Shown: piece by piece, positions 18,270-30,960 of the stretch | Layout of the letters: each line of letters begins with the position of its first letter | Numbering within the stretch: the first letter of the stretch is position 1 | Assembly: GCA_008508345.1 (NCBI GenBank) | Contig: QNGE01000960.1 | Span: 3,920 to 67,919, forward strand | Direction of reading: 5' to 3' | DNA length: 64,000 bases | Source: Paragonimus westermani | Lineage: Eukaryota > Platyhelminthes > Trematoda > Plagiorchiida > Troglotrematidae | The notes under the pieces: generated by a model | The model's input: only the letters and a program-made list of their open reading frames with translations | Databases searched by the model: none | What the model was told of the DNA's origin: nothing | Translations under genes and position numbers: made by a program

Positions 18270-21200
18270 TTAGGAGTGGTTTTGCAACTAGTCACTGTGC
18301 TCATCAGCAAAATAGTGACCTCCAGCCTAGAACCACACTGTTCAATGTTCTGTTACTTCAATGCATTTGTTGTCACGATACCTGGAGATATATCGTCAGT
18401 AGATCGTTACCAGTGTTCCAATTAAAGTTACGCCAAAACTAGTATTAATACCGGTGAGGAATCTCGGATTAGCATTTGTTCGGGGGTAGTTACTTACAGC
18501 ACTTTGATACATCGTTTGGGTGCGCTTCTGATAAGTGATTCACAGGGCTCACTTTATCCCATTATTGAGTCACAGAATTGCGTGGTTCGATCTGTGAATT
18601 GCAGACACCGGCACAACTACACCTTAATCAAGCCAGGTCCGAAGTGCACCTAACCAAGTTCAAGTCGTCAATTCCGAGAAAATCAGCCACAGATACTTAC
18701 TATCACATGAGCAGTGGTGATGAGACGTGGCAATCCATGTATAAGGTTCCAAAAGAATGAGAGAAAAAGGTTTTTAATGTGCACCACAGGTTGTCGATTT
18801 TCAAAATTTACCTTAGACTTACGATATCCGACACTCCTCCCTAAATCGTCATTAGCTGGACCACTGATTGAAACATTTCATTTTTTCGGAAACCATGCGG
18901 ATAAAATGTTTGTTCATGCGGTCCGTCCACAATGGGTTTTCTAATATCATTGCTGAGTCTCGCGAATATGTCGTTCAATCCACTCTGTATGCCCTCCAAC
19001 TTGGTGGCTGTCCAGAATGAGCACTGACCTCATTTTGTGACCAATTGGAAGAAGAACTTCGCCCACTTTTCAGTGTACAGTGCATCGTGTAACTCAAGCG
19101 TACGTGTAATTTGTAAATCACTTTGGACTGTGTTTGTTACTGGTCAGAGACTTCTACGTTTATTTCGACCAACTAGCATGTCAAGACACCTTTTGTGATC
19201 TGCCTCACACGATTTTCTGTTGATTAAATGAGGACGAAAGACAGATTTCGAAATCAGAGGTAGGATAGCCAGCTCATACACATTGGTCTGAAAGCGATAT
19301 CTATCTAGTTGCACAGTTGGAACAAGTAACTTACTTATAACATAGGAAAAAATATTAAAATGCCATACCTATTTGTGTGCCCAAATGTTATTCAAAGCAC
19401 GAGTACTAGTCAACATCGTATGACTACTGCTTAATCGCAGCCACCCATGTGACCATTCTGACATATGTCACTTCACTGATAACAGCGTGACTTAAGCAAG
19501 ATCCAACATCCGAAGTGTAGGACGTTACACACATGTTAGGTGAGGTCAACTGCGAACTTATGACTACCGGAACCCCTGTGGATGTTGGGTTCTCGCGATC
19601 ACAAAGCGGTTGAGCATTTGTAGAATGCTTCATCTCGCTTTGATACGCTTGTTAGTGGTGTGGAAATAGGCACGAATTTGGCTTGCTAGTCAACTGACTG
19701 AATGCAAGCCATGATGAATTGACGATGACTGAGGTAGGTGGTACAAGGTGTGTGCTATGGAAAATACGTATTGCTGGATTTATTTCAGTACAGACGTCCT
19801 GTTTGCTTCTCACCTGTTTCCTGCTTTGTTAGGTGTGTAAAACGTGCAGATGAAGGAAAACGTGAATCACAAAGTAATGGGCACAAATCGAAACCCGGTC
19901 TGGTGGATGGTTGTGGTTGTATGTGTATCCTGTACTCCGAGCCAGCCCCTTTTATTTCACGAGCCAGACCGATGTCATGAGTCTTTTACGCATAATTAAT
20001 TTGACATGCCACATATGTGACTGCACTCTGTGATAATGGCTTAGTCTATGTTCGGCATGACTTAAGCATGTCTGGGTGCTACAGTCCACTTCTAACTTTT
20101 TTCGGTGCCGTTGATGATCAAATTCTTCTGGTATGTAGGAAGAGATCGGAATGGGTTGAAAATCGAAGCTGAATTTTGTTTAGTTTTACAGCACTGCCTC
20201 CGAATTTGGCCACAATTTATGCGTGGTGCTACATTCGAGGTCCGAACGTGTTTACCGACCGTTCACAAGTCTTTCTCTAAATATGAAGTCTTACTGAGTT
20301 CTAAGCATATTCCAAAATATTCTCTAGCTACGCTTACAATTAATTCACAACAGAAGTCTACTCCGTCCCTTTGTAATGTGCTCTTAGTGACAGAGTACCC
20401 GACCTGTAAGTTAATTGCTCACTGCTAAGTTGCTTCTAATGATTGAAAGACAATCTGATTAATATTTATCTTGTTCTGGTTACGTGATAGTAGTCGTATA
20501 TGGGTCACTTTTTTTACATGCGCGTTCATCTGTGGACTAAAATAACCAGTACTGAAAGTGTACATCTCCCGGACTTTACAAGTTTACTTTTCAGACTGAT
20601 GACATGTGCTGTCTTTAGTCGACAGTCGGATGCAAACATTGTTCGAATGGTCCTAAAGTGACCTGTTAGGAATGTTCTTACTTCATATATATTACATACA
20701 TATACGGGAAAAGAACTTCCCCAACCTGTATAACAGCACAAGCAAACTGTCAACAAATGACATCAGAACCATCCGAACACTGTTTGAGCCGAGATCTGAC
20801 ACACCTTAATGATATAGGTCTGCATGTAAGAATACCAGGTTTGTCGATGTCAACGGTTGTCTGCTGGACTTTTTCCGGGAACGACCACGTCCAAGAGAAT
20901 CCACATGATCACCAAACATCCCATAGCGATCGACATACACTCAGAGGCCTGTCCCACTTGGCCTTAGTTTTTCCATTATCCGGTGCTTCGATAGTCCAAA
21001 TTCGGGCAGCATAACAAGCCAGTTTGTACTTTTAGGTGAATTTGGCTCAATTGTCTGTTTCTCACGTGTCCATTTCTTGTAAGTGATTCCTTTCCAGTGG
21101 CCACTTTAGTTGCTCATGTGCTCAGCTCGGGCAATAGCTGTTTGCAGCGTGGAAATGGGAAGAACAAGCCATGAGAACGTGATGGTGTATTGGTGGCAAA

Positions 21201-21440
21201 CGTGACCTGACTGGGGTGGAGTAAGTTTACGTGGTCTTAGATGCACATATTTGGCCCGCAAATATGAGAACTGGGAACGACTCGGACCATATATTTGTTT
21301 AGGAGTTATGTATTTTCTACACATCGGCGTCAAATTCTACAAAATTACTCGTAGGTGATAGGGAAATTTGGTTAACATAAGTTGAGCACCAATCATAAGC
21401 AATCGCAATTTTCGAATTTCCATTGATTCTTCGGTCATCC
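18270..21440. other. Non-coding interval
   Basis: No gene or structured RNA is supported. Open frames of 60-107 codons, such as 20105-20428, lack recognisable motifs and clear splice boundaries. Confidence 0.45.
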
Positions 21441-21441
21441 T

Positions 21442-21630
21442 CTCGTGAAACGAAACACTACATTCTAGTTTCGCCCTCGTTACAGCTCGTCAATAGCGCA
21501 CATTCATGCTACTGCTCTCTGCGGGAATTCAAAAACCGGAATAAATGTTTAACTGCGTTCAGCTTATGGTGAGTGTCTTGTTAACTCCAGTCGAGTTCCG
21601 TCCAGATTGGAATCACTAAATTTGTTGAGG
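21442..21630 (-). mobile_element. Hammerhead SINE copy, decayed
   Basis: On the minus strand, the leader string GGAACTCGACTGGAGTTAAC precedes a weak tRNA-like part and then a hammerhead: TTGACGA in place of CUGACGA (C3 changed), stem II GCTGTAACGAGGGC, then GAAAC intact. The stem I halves GCGCUA and UAGUGU can pair fully with wobbles. The cleavage position reads UG, which does not cleave in known hammerheads, so this ribozyme is predicted dead. Confidence 0.65.
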
Positions 21631-21711
21631 AGTAACTTGACTACTGGTACCTTGGGAAGGATTTTGGCTAATATAAATTGAAACACTAAGTTACCTTTAA
21701 CAACTTTATCA

Positions 21712-21903
21712 GTACAGAAAGAAGGCATATGTTACAATATGTTAACATTTCGTTTACTCTCATCAGTCGCAAACGTAAAACATGCAAGTTATGTATAAGA
21801 CATTTAGAGATAGATATGATGAGGACACGCACACAATCACACCAACCTATTGTCATCAACACCGCGGTAACCCTATGGGTCGATTCAGCCACTTTTGTGC
21901 ACA
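21712..21903 (-). repeat. Dispersed repeat family A, copy 2
   Basis: This matches 6015-6203 along its full length. It lies 80 bp from a SINE copy on its left and 210 bp from another on its right, so this 0.8-kb block is a repeat cluster. Homology to copy 1 stops at GAAAGAAGG, just where copy 1 continues toward its tRNA-like head. Confidence 0.75.
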
Positions 21904-22114
21904 GCGTCGGCCGGTAAGTTCTAACCAGCACAGCTCCGCTAAAGGCCAGTAGCTTCGGGTTTTGATGATGCAACTGTACTTTGAATGATCCCAACGGGTC
22001 AACCTGGTGGCCTGTTATCATGAGATGTTTGAGGCTTCGGACAGCGGATTCACTGGTTTGAGATTGTTGTGTCGAAATTTTGTGTCGGCCGCGTATGTGC
22101 ATGCAAGATCATGG

Positions 22115-22235
22115 GAAATGCAGCTCCTCCACCATGAAAACGTGGTTGGAGTTTACATCCTGCTCGCGTCAAGGATGCACACTACTGACGAGCTGCGGCA
22201 AGGGCGAAAAAGGAGACCAAGAGGACAGGCAGGAA
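22115..22235 (+). mobile_element. Hammerhead SINE copy, decayed
   Basis: TGGAGTTTACATCC (B box) is followed by TCAAGGATGCACACTACTGACGAG. The core CUGACGA (22185-22191) and GAAA (22206-22209) are intact at the right spacing, but stem II (GCTGCGGCAAGGGC) has only about three pairs and stem III is not recognisable. Confidence 0.7.
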
Positions 22236-22689
22236 AAAAAGCTCGTGAGCGCGAAATCTGCAGTGATGTTCCATCCATACCATTGTTTGTTTCGCTTTTT
22301 GCGATTAAGAGTGACAACAAATCGGTTGATTAATCAACCACGACCAATCGCTTCGAGATTGATTAATCAGCTTGTAATCTGATTATTGCTTGATGAACCT
22401 AATCTGGTGCGTAGGCAAAAAACTCTCACTTTGCTCAACCTCTATCCCCGCCTGCCAGACAATCAACCGCATCCATGGCCCGGCGGCAAAAGAACCTGCG
22501 CCAAGCCTGCCAGACATGTTGGCCGAGGACCACGCGAACAAATAAACGGCATTCACTACCTACATGCCCCAATCACGAGTCTGACTCACTTGCCCTATGG
22601 TTAACGCGTGTCACACTGACACATCTACGGCTACATACACACTGGTCTGTCTACCTCTCCAAATTTTTCATTGGGTAAGAAATCGCTAT

Positions 22690-23010
22690 CTATTGATTGA
22701 GGTGGAGCGCAGCCAAGCAGTGTCTAATGCATCTGCTGTCTGCCTCACTTAGTCCGCCCGCCAGTCGGCCTTCAGCTCGCTAGGCCAACCGACTGCTGTT
22801 CCTTCCCTCGCTCAAAACACAAGGTACTGTCAACCGCCCTCCCGAGACACTTGTACGCACGCAGGAGTGCGCGCACGTGCACACGGTCCCTCTGCGCTGG
22901 TTGCTGATTGGGTTGCGACGCCCTGACAACTGTGACTGCCATTGTCCGTCTGGAATTTAGCCGTCACAAGCCCAACCTCACACAATCGGGGTAAGCCTCT
23001 ATGTTTTTAT
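22690..23010. other. GC-rich, CpG-containing segment without a frame
   Basis: This stretch is visibly richer in GC than its surroundings and has GCGCGCACGTGCAC (with an E-box-like CACGTG) near 22869-22882. It could be a promoter region for something on its right, but no TATA box or convincing first exon was identified. Confidence 0.2.
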
Positions 23011-23362
23011 TCGATCTTTCGACCTATCTTTTTGATCCACCATTACATCCATAAGACACTGGGAGCGGGAGCCGTTGTTGATGTCACGTGATGCTCACCT
23101 CCAAGCGGTCAATCTGAGACTGTTTTGAAGGTGTTGCCCACATTCGGTATCGGCGACTCGCGTGCTGAGATCATCGGCGTATTTCAGTCTCCCGTTTTAG
23201 TCACGTCGGCTCCAGGGGGACAGCACTAACTTTGGAGTTGAGCAACAGGTGATATCAATGTGGCTTAGTCGTTGCTATCGGTTTAAACTGTTTATCTCCG
23301 AGCCTATGAAAATCGTTGTTCAACAGCGTTGTATGGTCCCTGGTTCGGTACAGTGCAAATCC

Positions 23363-23521
23363 ATGATCAATTTGGGTTTACGGGCGTGGTTGCTGTTGTG
23401 CTGCTGCATTTGTTACAGTGACGAACATTTGGACGAGAGGCTTCTGCACGAGCAGGTTCGAGCTTTGCAGCCAGTTCAACTACCATCTATCGCCACAGTA
23501 TACGGGTATCCTCGCCGATAA
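23363..23521 (+). CDS. Possible small secreted peptide frame (52 aa), uncertain
   Basis: Starting at the internal ATG at 23363, the frame begins MINLGLRAWLLLCCCICYSD: a short basic segment, a hydrophobic and cysteine-rich core and a plausible signal peptidase site after CYS. It then has a charged 32-residue tail ending YGYPRR and a stop. The upstream segment 22690-23010 is GC-rich. No homologue is recognised and chance occurrence is quite possible; the frame extends upstream without a clear reason to prefer this ATG other than the signal-like sequence. Confidence 0.2.
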   Translation: MINLGLRAWLLLCCCICYSDEHLDERLLHEQVRALQPVQLPSIATVYGYPRR

Positions 23522-23529
23522 AGGTCTCA

Positions 23530-26500
23530 TTATTTAGCCGAGGTAACCTAATCCAAAGGATCAAGGAGACGGATGAATGCGAAATACGTTAGGACCACTG
23601 GGCTGAAAACTTGCGATTGGATTAGAGGCCGAAAATGTTTTCGGTTGTGCAGCGTGAAAGGTCATCTTTAGAGTCGTGTCAAACCTTCTAGTCAGCGAAA
23701 CCCCTGCGGCTTCATTCTTGTCTGAGAGCTTCATGTAAGCCAGTGCTTTTGACAGAATGTTCACGGTTCCGCGGGCCTAACTGTTGCATGGTGCGAGCTG
23801 CGAATTCACTGGGATACTCACTGGTCGAAAACACGAGGGCTACCCAATACTGAGGGAAACGACCGTCACACACTTCAGTTAGTATAAGTTAGAATCATGC
23901 AAAAATTTGTTTCATGATTTTGATGTGTTCTTATGCTAAAGTCAGGAAAATAGTTGCAGTTAAGAAGCCTGGCTCACCGAGCCGTACAAATCACTGGCAT
24001 TAATTCTGTTCTTCCGGCGTATACCGGCACAGTAAATTTGTCTCTGTTGAATGTACTAAGTCATCAGAGGCAAGCTATTGCCCACCCATGAGCATCAGCT
24101 ATTCAGTACTGCTTTTCTCAGAAAGACACTTGATAACACACCGTAAATTGAGGTTATTTTCTTTCAACAGTAAAAATTTCGCTCGCGCTCTCCTTTACGT
24201 GCATCGTTAGGACGTTATAACGTTCACTTTATCGCGGCTCGTGAAGGCCTCACTTTTTGGTGACTCGATGTCCTCAGTTACCCGCTCGAAACCGATGGAT
24301 CGCCTGTTACTCCCCTTTTTCGTCATTTGTAAGGCAGGCTCGTGCTGATCGAAAACTAACCTCCCAGACACATCACTGCGTCCATTTGACCTTGAGACAG
24401 AATGTGTCCCACGTGATTACTTGCCTGTCGTGTTTCGCAGCGAATAGTCAGTATGATGCTCAACCGGACCTAAGCCAGTAGCACACGACAATCACTTACC
24501 ACGAAGCCATGATATCATGTGATTGGCCTTGAACAGTGAGCTTTCACTTCCAGCAATAGGGAGGCCTGACCTAACAGTATGCTATGAGTGCTCAAAACGA
24601 CATCATTTGCGGACAGAACGGTTAGGCTGAATCGATTTTCAGCGGGGGAAGAATTGATCAATGTCAGTTCTTACTGTGCTAATGGAGATGAATTTTTTTC
24701 GCTAAATAAAGGTAGGTTCATACCTAGACGGAAGCATGTGATCTACTGGTCTCCGTATCTCGACCACTAAGCCATTTCGAGTTTGTTAGGTTATCTTAGT
24801 TGGTTTTGCAAGAATTCGACCGAAAAGAACAGGCCAAGAATTTCGCGCAAATTTAGCAGTCAATGAAGGCTGGTAGTTCGTTGAAGTGACATCTTGAATT
24901 TGCCCCTTTTTGTATTGATCGGTATCTGTTGGATCCCATGCCCAATTTGCTTGAACTCCCTTATTTGACAGTTTGTTGTTCAACATTTAGACGCTTATTC
25001 CGAAAAGAAGTTGACTAAACATAGACACTAACGGAGCTTTTCTTTCACATAATTAATCCAATTGTCTCGTGATGGATTTTTTGCAGTTTTTTTTAGCCAA
25101 ATTAGGTTAAGTTAACCTAATTCCGTGTAACATTAAAGTCGACTTTTACTGTTTTGACAAGAGGTTTTCATACCATCCTCAGCTTATCGAACATTATCAC
25201 TTTCCATTTGAATGTTGTTACATGCAGAAGTAGCCGACGCTCAGTTACACTGTTAACCCAGATGAACCACGGTCAGTCCGTATGTATCCAAACCTAATTC
25301 TACTTTCTTATGTGGATTTGCCTCCACAAGCGCAACTTCCAGAAGAGGAACCAAGGGATCGGTGATTCTATTAACAGCGGCAACATTTCGTAATAAACAA
25401 AACGCATAATCACGTTGGGACAGCCTAATCTTTGAGACAACCCACTTGTAAATTAGTCCGTCGATGTCGATCACAGGTTTCCACCAGTTACTTTTCAGTC
25501 GAAAGGGGTTCCAAGGAAAAGCGTTACGTAGAAAAGGTTGGTTGTGCAAATCAGTTTGCCCCAGAGGAAGGTCAACACCACTTTACATACCCTGACATTC
25601 TCAATAAGTTACAGAAAGGCGCACAAATGTATACATCAAGGAGGTCAGACTGAGTAGCCCGTAAATGAACGGATGCTCATTCGCGTGTGAGCTGCTATCG
25701 ACTACACACCACACGAGTAACGAAACGAGCCCTGTAACCGCTGGGTCTGGACAGATTGACTCTCTTCACTAGTCTGAATGGAACTGCGGAACAACGTTTC
25801 CGAATACGGTTAAACAGTTGGAACATTTGATAGTTGTGAAGTAGGATAGCCAAATGTTATCTGATTGTGACATCTGTGATCGGATGTGTTCAACTCCACT
25901 CCACCCATCGTTTGTCGGGCAAGTGACACAAGACAACTTTAATAACCACTCTATTATCATCGTGTTCTCTTCGTATACTGCCGCAATCGTTAGCGCAGTC
26001 AGTTAACCCTTTACTCTGGCAGTAAGTGGCAGTCGGAAGACCTTATGGTTCCAGTTAATTTCACCAAGTTTTCAGGCTAAAACTATTGACGCTGCAACCG
26101 ACGCTCGATGCACATAACTTACATGACCATACACAGAGTGGTTCACAAGAATCCTCGCAGCCTGCTTTAGAGCTCCGTCTCAGAAAAACAGACCCAGTGA
26201 ATGGGATGACGGCAAGGCCCGTTTTTACTTCATGTTCCCAACGCCGGGTAGGTGATCCACACCGGTTGAGTGATTGTGATTGTGTGAACCGAGTTAACTG
26301 CCTTCTCGAACTGATATCGAAAGTAAGCTGTTCTAATTTCTTGTCAACCATCCTATGTAACGAAAGTAATGATTGTTAGGTAACACAAAGCAAAACCTTT
26401 GTCCACCCGGGGGTCCAAGGTCCAAACCTTGCGACGAAGTATTTTTTCAGTAAAACCACTGTGACACTGGCGGTAATAGGAAGTTTGTACTGTTAGAACA

Positions 26501-28460
26501 ATCAAGTGAATCATGCATGACTACTGTTGCAAATGACAGTTCTTTCAGAAGGCGTTCGCGTTTTGCCATGGGATTAGGCTGAACCCACCATGAGAATTTC
26601 TTCTATCTACCTTATGGTTCACAGGCCGTTTCACAAAAATGGTCTTTTAAATAACGATGTTTACAACAGAAATTCCCAAGACTTATATTCGTTATTCTAT
26701 GATGAACCCAACCATGTGTATTTCATAGGGTAGGCCACTAGGTCATGGTGACCACCTATCCTACGTAGATTTCGCGAATGATTTTGATCGGTTTGCTAAC
26801 TCATCGCTTAAATGTGGTCGCTAGGCTACCACGGGGTTCCAAACACCGGAGTCAGAATGAGAACAAAGTTTGTTTCAGGAACGTTGTATGAAAAACCATG
26901 ATCGTGTTCCAGAAGGGAAAATTAACACGCCGGATTTCATTGACCCTCTAGGACCTTGAGTCTAGGTTATGTGAACACTGACAGGAAGAGCGAGTGGTCT
27001 CCTGTGTGCTAATGAAAGAGGAAGAGATATAATATGTATTGCAAGAGATGATGGCAATGAACAGTTAGCACTAAATGGTTTACGATGTTTGCTATACCCA
27101 TTGTGATTGGCGCATTTCTTGAGTTAAACATCACCTCATAGGATAGGAACCCTTTAACTCGCACCATATGCGGCTGTGGGTATTAGGGCAACTGGTAATT
27201 AATCGGGTCCGACTACCTGAACTTTATTTTTGGTCATTGATTTGTCTGTGAAATGAAGTGCACCGAAGTAAGCCTCAGCAAGGAAGCCGGGCTATCGCCG
27301 TGGCTTAACCGTTTGCTTATTCTTTTATGTTCACCACACTTTTTGTTACATTTTCTATCAATGAAGACTTCTTTCGTTCTATCTCATCTCTCGGCTGACG
27401 CTATTTCTCACGTGTAACCATTAAATATCAGTATTACGCATTGATGAATTGCTCTTGATTATGGCAATGGTGCTGACAGTATACAGAGAAGACTGGATAC
27501 TGTTGGTACGTTGTACGGTGACAGAACACTAACAAAATAACGTCTGAACTTATTTCTTTTGGGGTACCACATTCGCGAAGAAACAGAAATTTCACCGAAA
27601 AGCAAACGTTGGTTGTATCATAACGGGTGACAGGATTCTTCAGTGCAACTGACCTCATGAGTACGCACGGCACATATGTGCAGAAGAATGCAGAATTCAG
27701 ATCGATAGGCGGAAAACTTGTCGGGAGCAAACCCATAACAAAAGCTGAGTTGAATACTAAGAAGTCCGCCGGTTTATGGAACGGTTTAAAAAGTAATGAC
27801 GTGATCAACGAAATGGGCCAATCTGAAAGCCCCCTTGAAGGTCGGAATACCCTGATGGGTCTCGTTCTTAGTTAGCCGCTACTGCTGCAGTAGGTTGAAG
27901 ACTTCGGAGTCCTCCTCTGTTCACTTCCTTTAGGTATTACCGGTCCTTACATGATGAAATTATCATCAGCTTCCAGTGTCTCGATTTGCCAACCCGAAAC
28001 ATCCTGACAGTTTACCATTCAGCTGTCGTCTTCGTACTGTTGTGTGTTTGGTTCACCGTACCTATTCTGTTGAAACTGCTAAACGAATGTATTGTGAGGC
28101 ATTCATTCAATCAATCAGATAGCGTTATCTCTACATTCAGATGTTGACCCTTAATATCACAGTCACGCGTCTGCTGGGCAAAACGTGTTTCGCATGCACA
28201 TTCATGCCAAGGTTTTACTTGTGTTTCCAGTTGCCAGATTTTCTTGCTTAGACCATATTTCTATAAGGTTACCAAGACAGAAATCCCGGCAGCTGTCGAT
28301 ATCATATTTATGTCTTGTTACCTAATTATATTGAGCTCATAAACTGATTGTGGAATATATCAGATGTCATAGTTGTAAAAATTACCGGGCAATCAGTAAA
28401 GGACTTTTGTTGGTGTAAATTGAACGTCGACCGCAATTGATTGCAGCCTTCTTAGTCCTG
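23530..28460. other. Non-coding interval with unsupported frames
   Basis: No transposon domain is seen. The minus frame 25253-25549 and the plus frame 27627-27875 have protein-like composition but no recognised domain, start context or clear splice sites, so they are not called. A tRNA-like string around 25985-26060 is too degenerate to call. Confidence 0.4.
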
Positions 28461-28462
28461 TG

Positions 28463-28590
28463 CCAATGCATGCGAAGTTCTTCTCTTGTTAAGGCATGTC
28501 AGTAGGTCCATCTGCTTGGCATAGCCGGGATTGTAACTCCAGCCATGCCAATATGAAGTAACCAGGTTGACCGCGCCTAATTGATTTCAC
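28463..28590 (-). mobile_element. Hammerhead SINE copy, strongly decayed
   Basis: On the minus strand, GCGCGGTCAACCTGGTTACT (A-box region) is followed by GGAGTTACAATCCCGGC (B box) and then CTACTGACATGCCTTAAC, with GAAGAACTTCGCATG behind it. The hammerhead first core half has become CUGACAU and the GAAA half GAAGAA, so the ribozyme is lost while the tRNA-like head is still readable. Confidence 0.6.
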
Positions 28591-28599
28591 GAGAATTGT

Positions 28600-29980
28600 G
28601 CGTCCTTCTTAAAAGCAGTCGGCTGAAAAGTCTAGAGAACTGTGGCAGTTACAATGAGTTGTGAATTGTATTCAACTTAATGGTGGAAAAACTCCACAGC
28701 TTTGTTGGCAGAAACATGCAATCTTGTGCTTCTATTACCTCACTAACTCGTTCTGCCGGATTTTCGGTCGCAGCATGAACACAGTCGATGGGATACGGTT
28801 ACAAAGCTTCTTTTGTGACTATCACGTTTCTTCTGCCTTGAGACCAGGTTAGTTTTAGGCGTTTTCGATGGCGTTCATACTTGGCAAACACCGCCCTGAG
28901 GGGAAGGTGAATTCCGTGTTTCGCTGTTGGTGATTCGATCGTTTTTGAATGTTGAGACTTGGCGTTATTGTCCCAGAAAAGCGAGTGAAGCGGTCTAGCT
29001 ATACAGAACAACCAATGAGGCTCCAGTGCCATACCTCTTTACGGTGACATTGCTGTTTAGTTTTGCGAACTTTCGTTCATGTAGAGGGCTCCGTATGCTC
29101 GGTGTGTATAACACATCAATTTTTTTTCATGGAACAAGCCGAGTGAGTGTTAAGAATTGTTGAGACAATTTTCGAAATCCCATGGCCATCTTTTTCAATG
29201 TGTGTATTGGATTCAAACATATTGACGACAATAATGGGACGCATAATCGATCAACTACTCCATCGACACAGCTGAACTAAAACAAATACAGAGTTGAGGG
29301 TGGCAGTTCAGTAAGTACAACTTCCTTCTCATGGATAAACAGGCGCCGTAACCACAGGAGAAAAGGAAGAACAAGTCAAAAAGAGCGGGATCAAGAAAGC
29401 ATTGAAACGGAGACAAAACTGGAAATAAATAATGCTGGTGCTTTGGAATTTTTGACCGGTGCGATAGATTTCGGAGCTGAAAAGCTTTGTAAACTCATCT
29501 AACAACAGCTTCATGACACCACGTGAAGGAATACGGTCAGTTCTATGCAAGTTTGATCGGCTCATATGAGATTAAACCAAACGAAAGACTGAGTTAAGTC
29601 CTAGATGGTTTCCGATCGAATATATTCCAGTAGTTCTTTTACCCTGATTCTGTTTGACTTTTTGAGATCAAAGTATCACTCACTTTCGTATGCATTCCAA
29701 CAAAAATCTTCATCCACTTACAATAGTACGGTCACAGAGCTGTCTTTGCCTATTCTCAAGTATGTAAAGCGTGGAAATTTATGTGATCGGCTTCATCATT
29801 CCTGTAAGTGCGGTTTGAAGCGATATTGGAGTAGGTTTGAGAATTTTCGAAAGTAAGCGTTAAAGGGCTTGGGGACAGTTTGGGAATTCTATCGATCCTT
29901 GTACGATCTTTCTGTTCGCATTCAATATTTCCCAAATTCACCGTCTGAACAGCCTCATCTGTTTGTGACGGTTGTTTGCC
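28600..29980. other. Non-coding interval 3' of the RTE element
   Basis: No domain or structured RNA is seen; the frames here are short and unsupported. Confidence 0.45.
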
Positions 29981-29986
29981 TACCGG

Positions 29987-30042
29987 CATCATCATCATCA
30001 CAGACAGCAATACATCAGTGGTTCACATTGATGCTTAACTGC
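29987..30042 (-). repeat. RTE 3' terminal segment with GAT-repeat tail
   Basis: On the minus strand the string GCAGTTAAGCATCAATGTG and ACCACTGATGTATTGCTG is followed by TCTGTGATGATGATGATG. The same segment recurs alone at 37131-37188. Its place and orientation 200 bp behind the RTE frame, and the trinucleotide tail, identify it as the element's 3' end. Confidence 0.7.
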
Positions 30043-30244
30043 TATACTACCATGAAGAAGGAGAAGAACAAACCCTGTATAAAAAGAGGGGAGAAAAGGA
30101 AAGGGGTGGGAAAGGACCTGCCTACTAGAAACTAACTACGTCTATATTCAAACATAAGACATCAAGGTGCCTACACCTTACAAACAAACAACTGAGCTGT
30201 AAGTGAAAGTGAGGCGTCGACGGAAGACAGCTTCCTTACGGCTT

Positions 30245-30960
30245 TCACTGCCCCGTGTCATTAAATGCACCCACTTCACGCCACTGAAGTCCATTAGCCG
30301 CCATTTCACCTAGAGTCTCCAGCCATCGACTCTGTGAGTCGCGATGGTTCCAGACAGGGAGACAGACCCCACCTACTATGGCCGAACTTTTCGTGAGCGA
30401 TTTCATTTGTCTACGCCAAGTCATCACCTGTCCTCCTCGCACCTTGCGCCAATCGGCCGCTGGGTATGGCAGGCGACTAGCAAGCATCCGTAATACATGA
30501 CACAACTATCTAGGTCTGTACAGATGTAAGGAGTGAACAAAAGAACTCGTTTGACAATCATTGCCGAACATCCGCTTCCTAACCTTCGTTACGTACTCGA
30601 TGGTACTACCCAATACGAACGATCGAGCACAGACATTGGTGCTCAACTACTTGAAGACGGTTCACCTCCTCTACCCTGAGCTGCCGAATTTCGCTATTGT
30701 AAAGTAATACAACCCTCATTGTTCTCTGATACACGCGACTCTTAAGCTTCAGGGAAGTATCTCTCTGTCGTCATACGTGCCTCAGATTGGCGAACACCGC
30801 CCTAGTCATAGAGGTACGCGCTTCTATTTCATTCCCTAAACCTCCACCGTCGCTGATGCAGTTTCCCAGGTATACAAACCGATCAACAACCTTCATGGTT
30901 TCATTATCTGATATTAAGTCTACATTATCATAGCAATCTTGCAGAACCACTTAGCATTTT
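30245..30960 (-). pseudogene. RTE C-terminal region remnant
   Basis: The minus strand encodes VVDRFVYLGNCISDGGG, then TSMTRAVFANLRH, SLKLKSRVYQRTMRVVLLY, EVNRLQVVEHQCL and, near the end, RLETL-type residues (SRWLETLGEMAANGLQW). These match the thumb and tail of RTE proteins (FVYLGSxI, K...Y.....LLYG.E.W). Several stops interrupt it. Confidence 0.75.

Noticed and set aside
25253..25549. 99-codon minus frame with protein-like composition
   Set aside because: No family, no ATG-based start with context and no clear splice junctions; kept only as a note in the interval entry.
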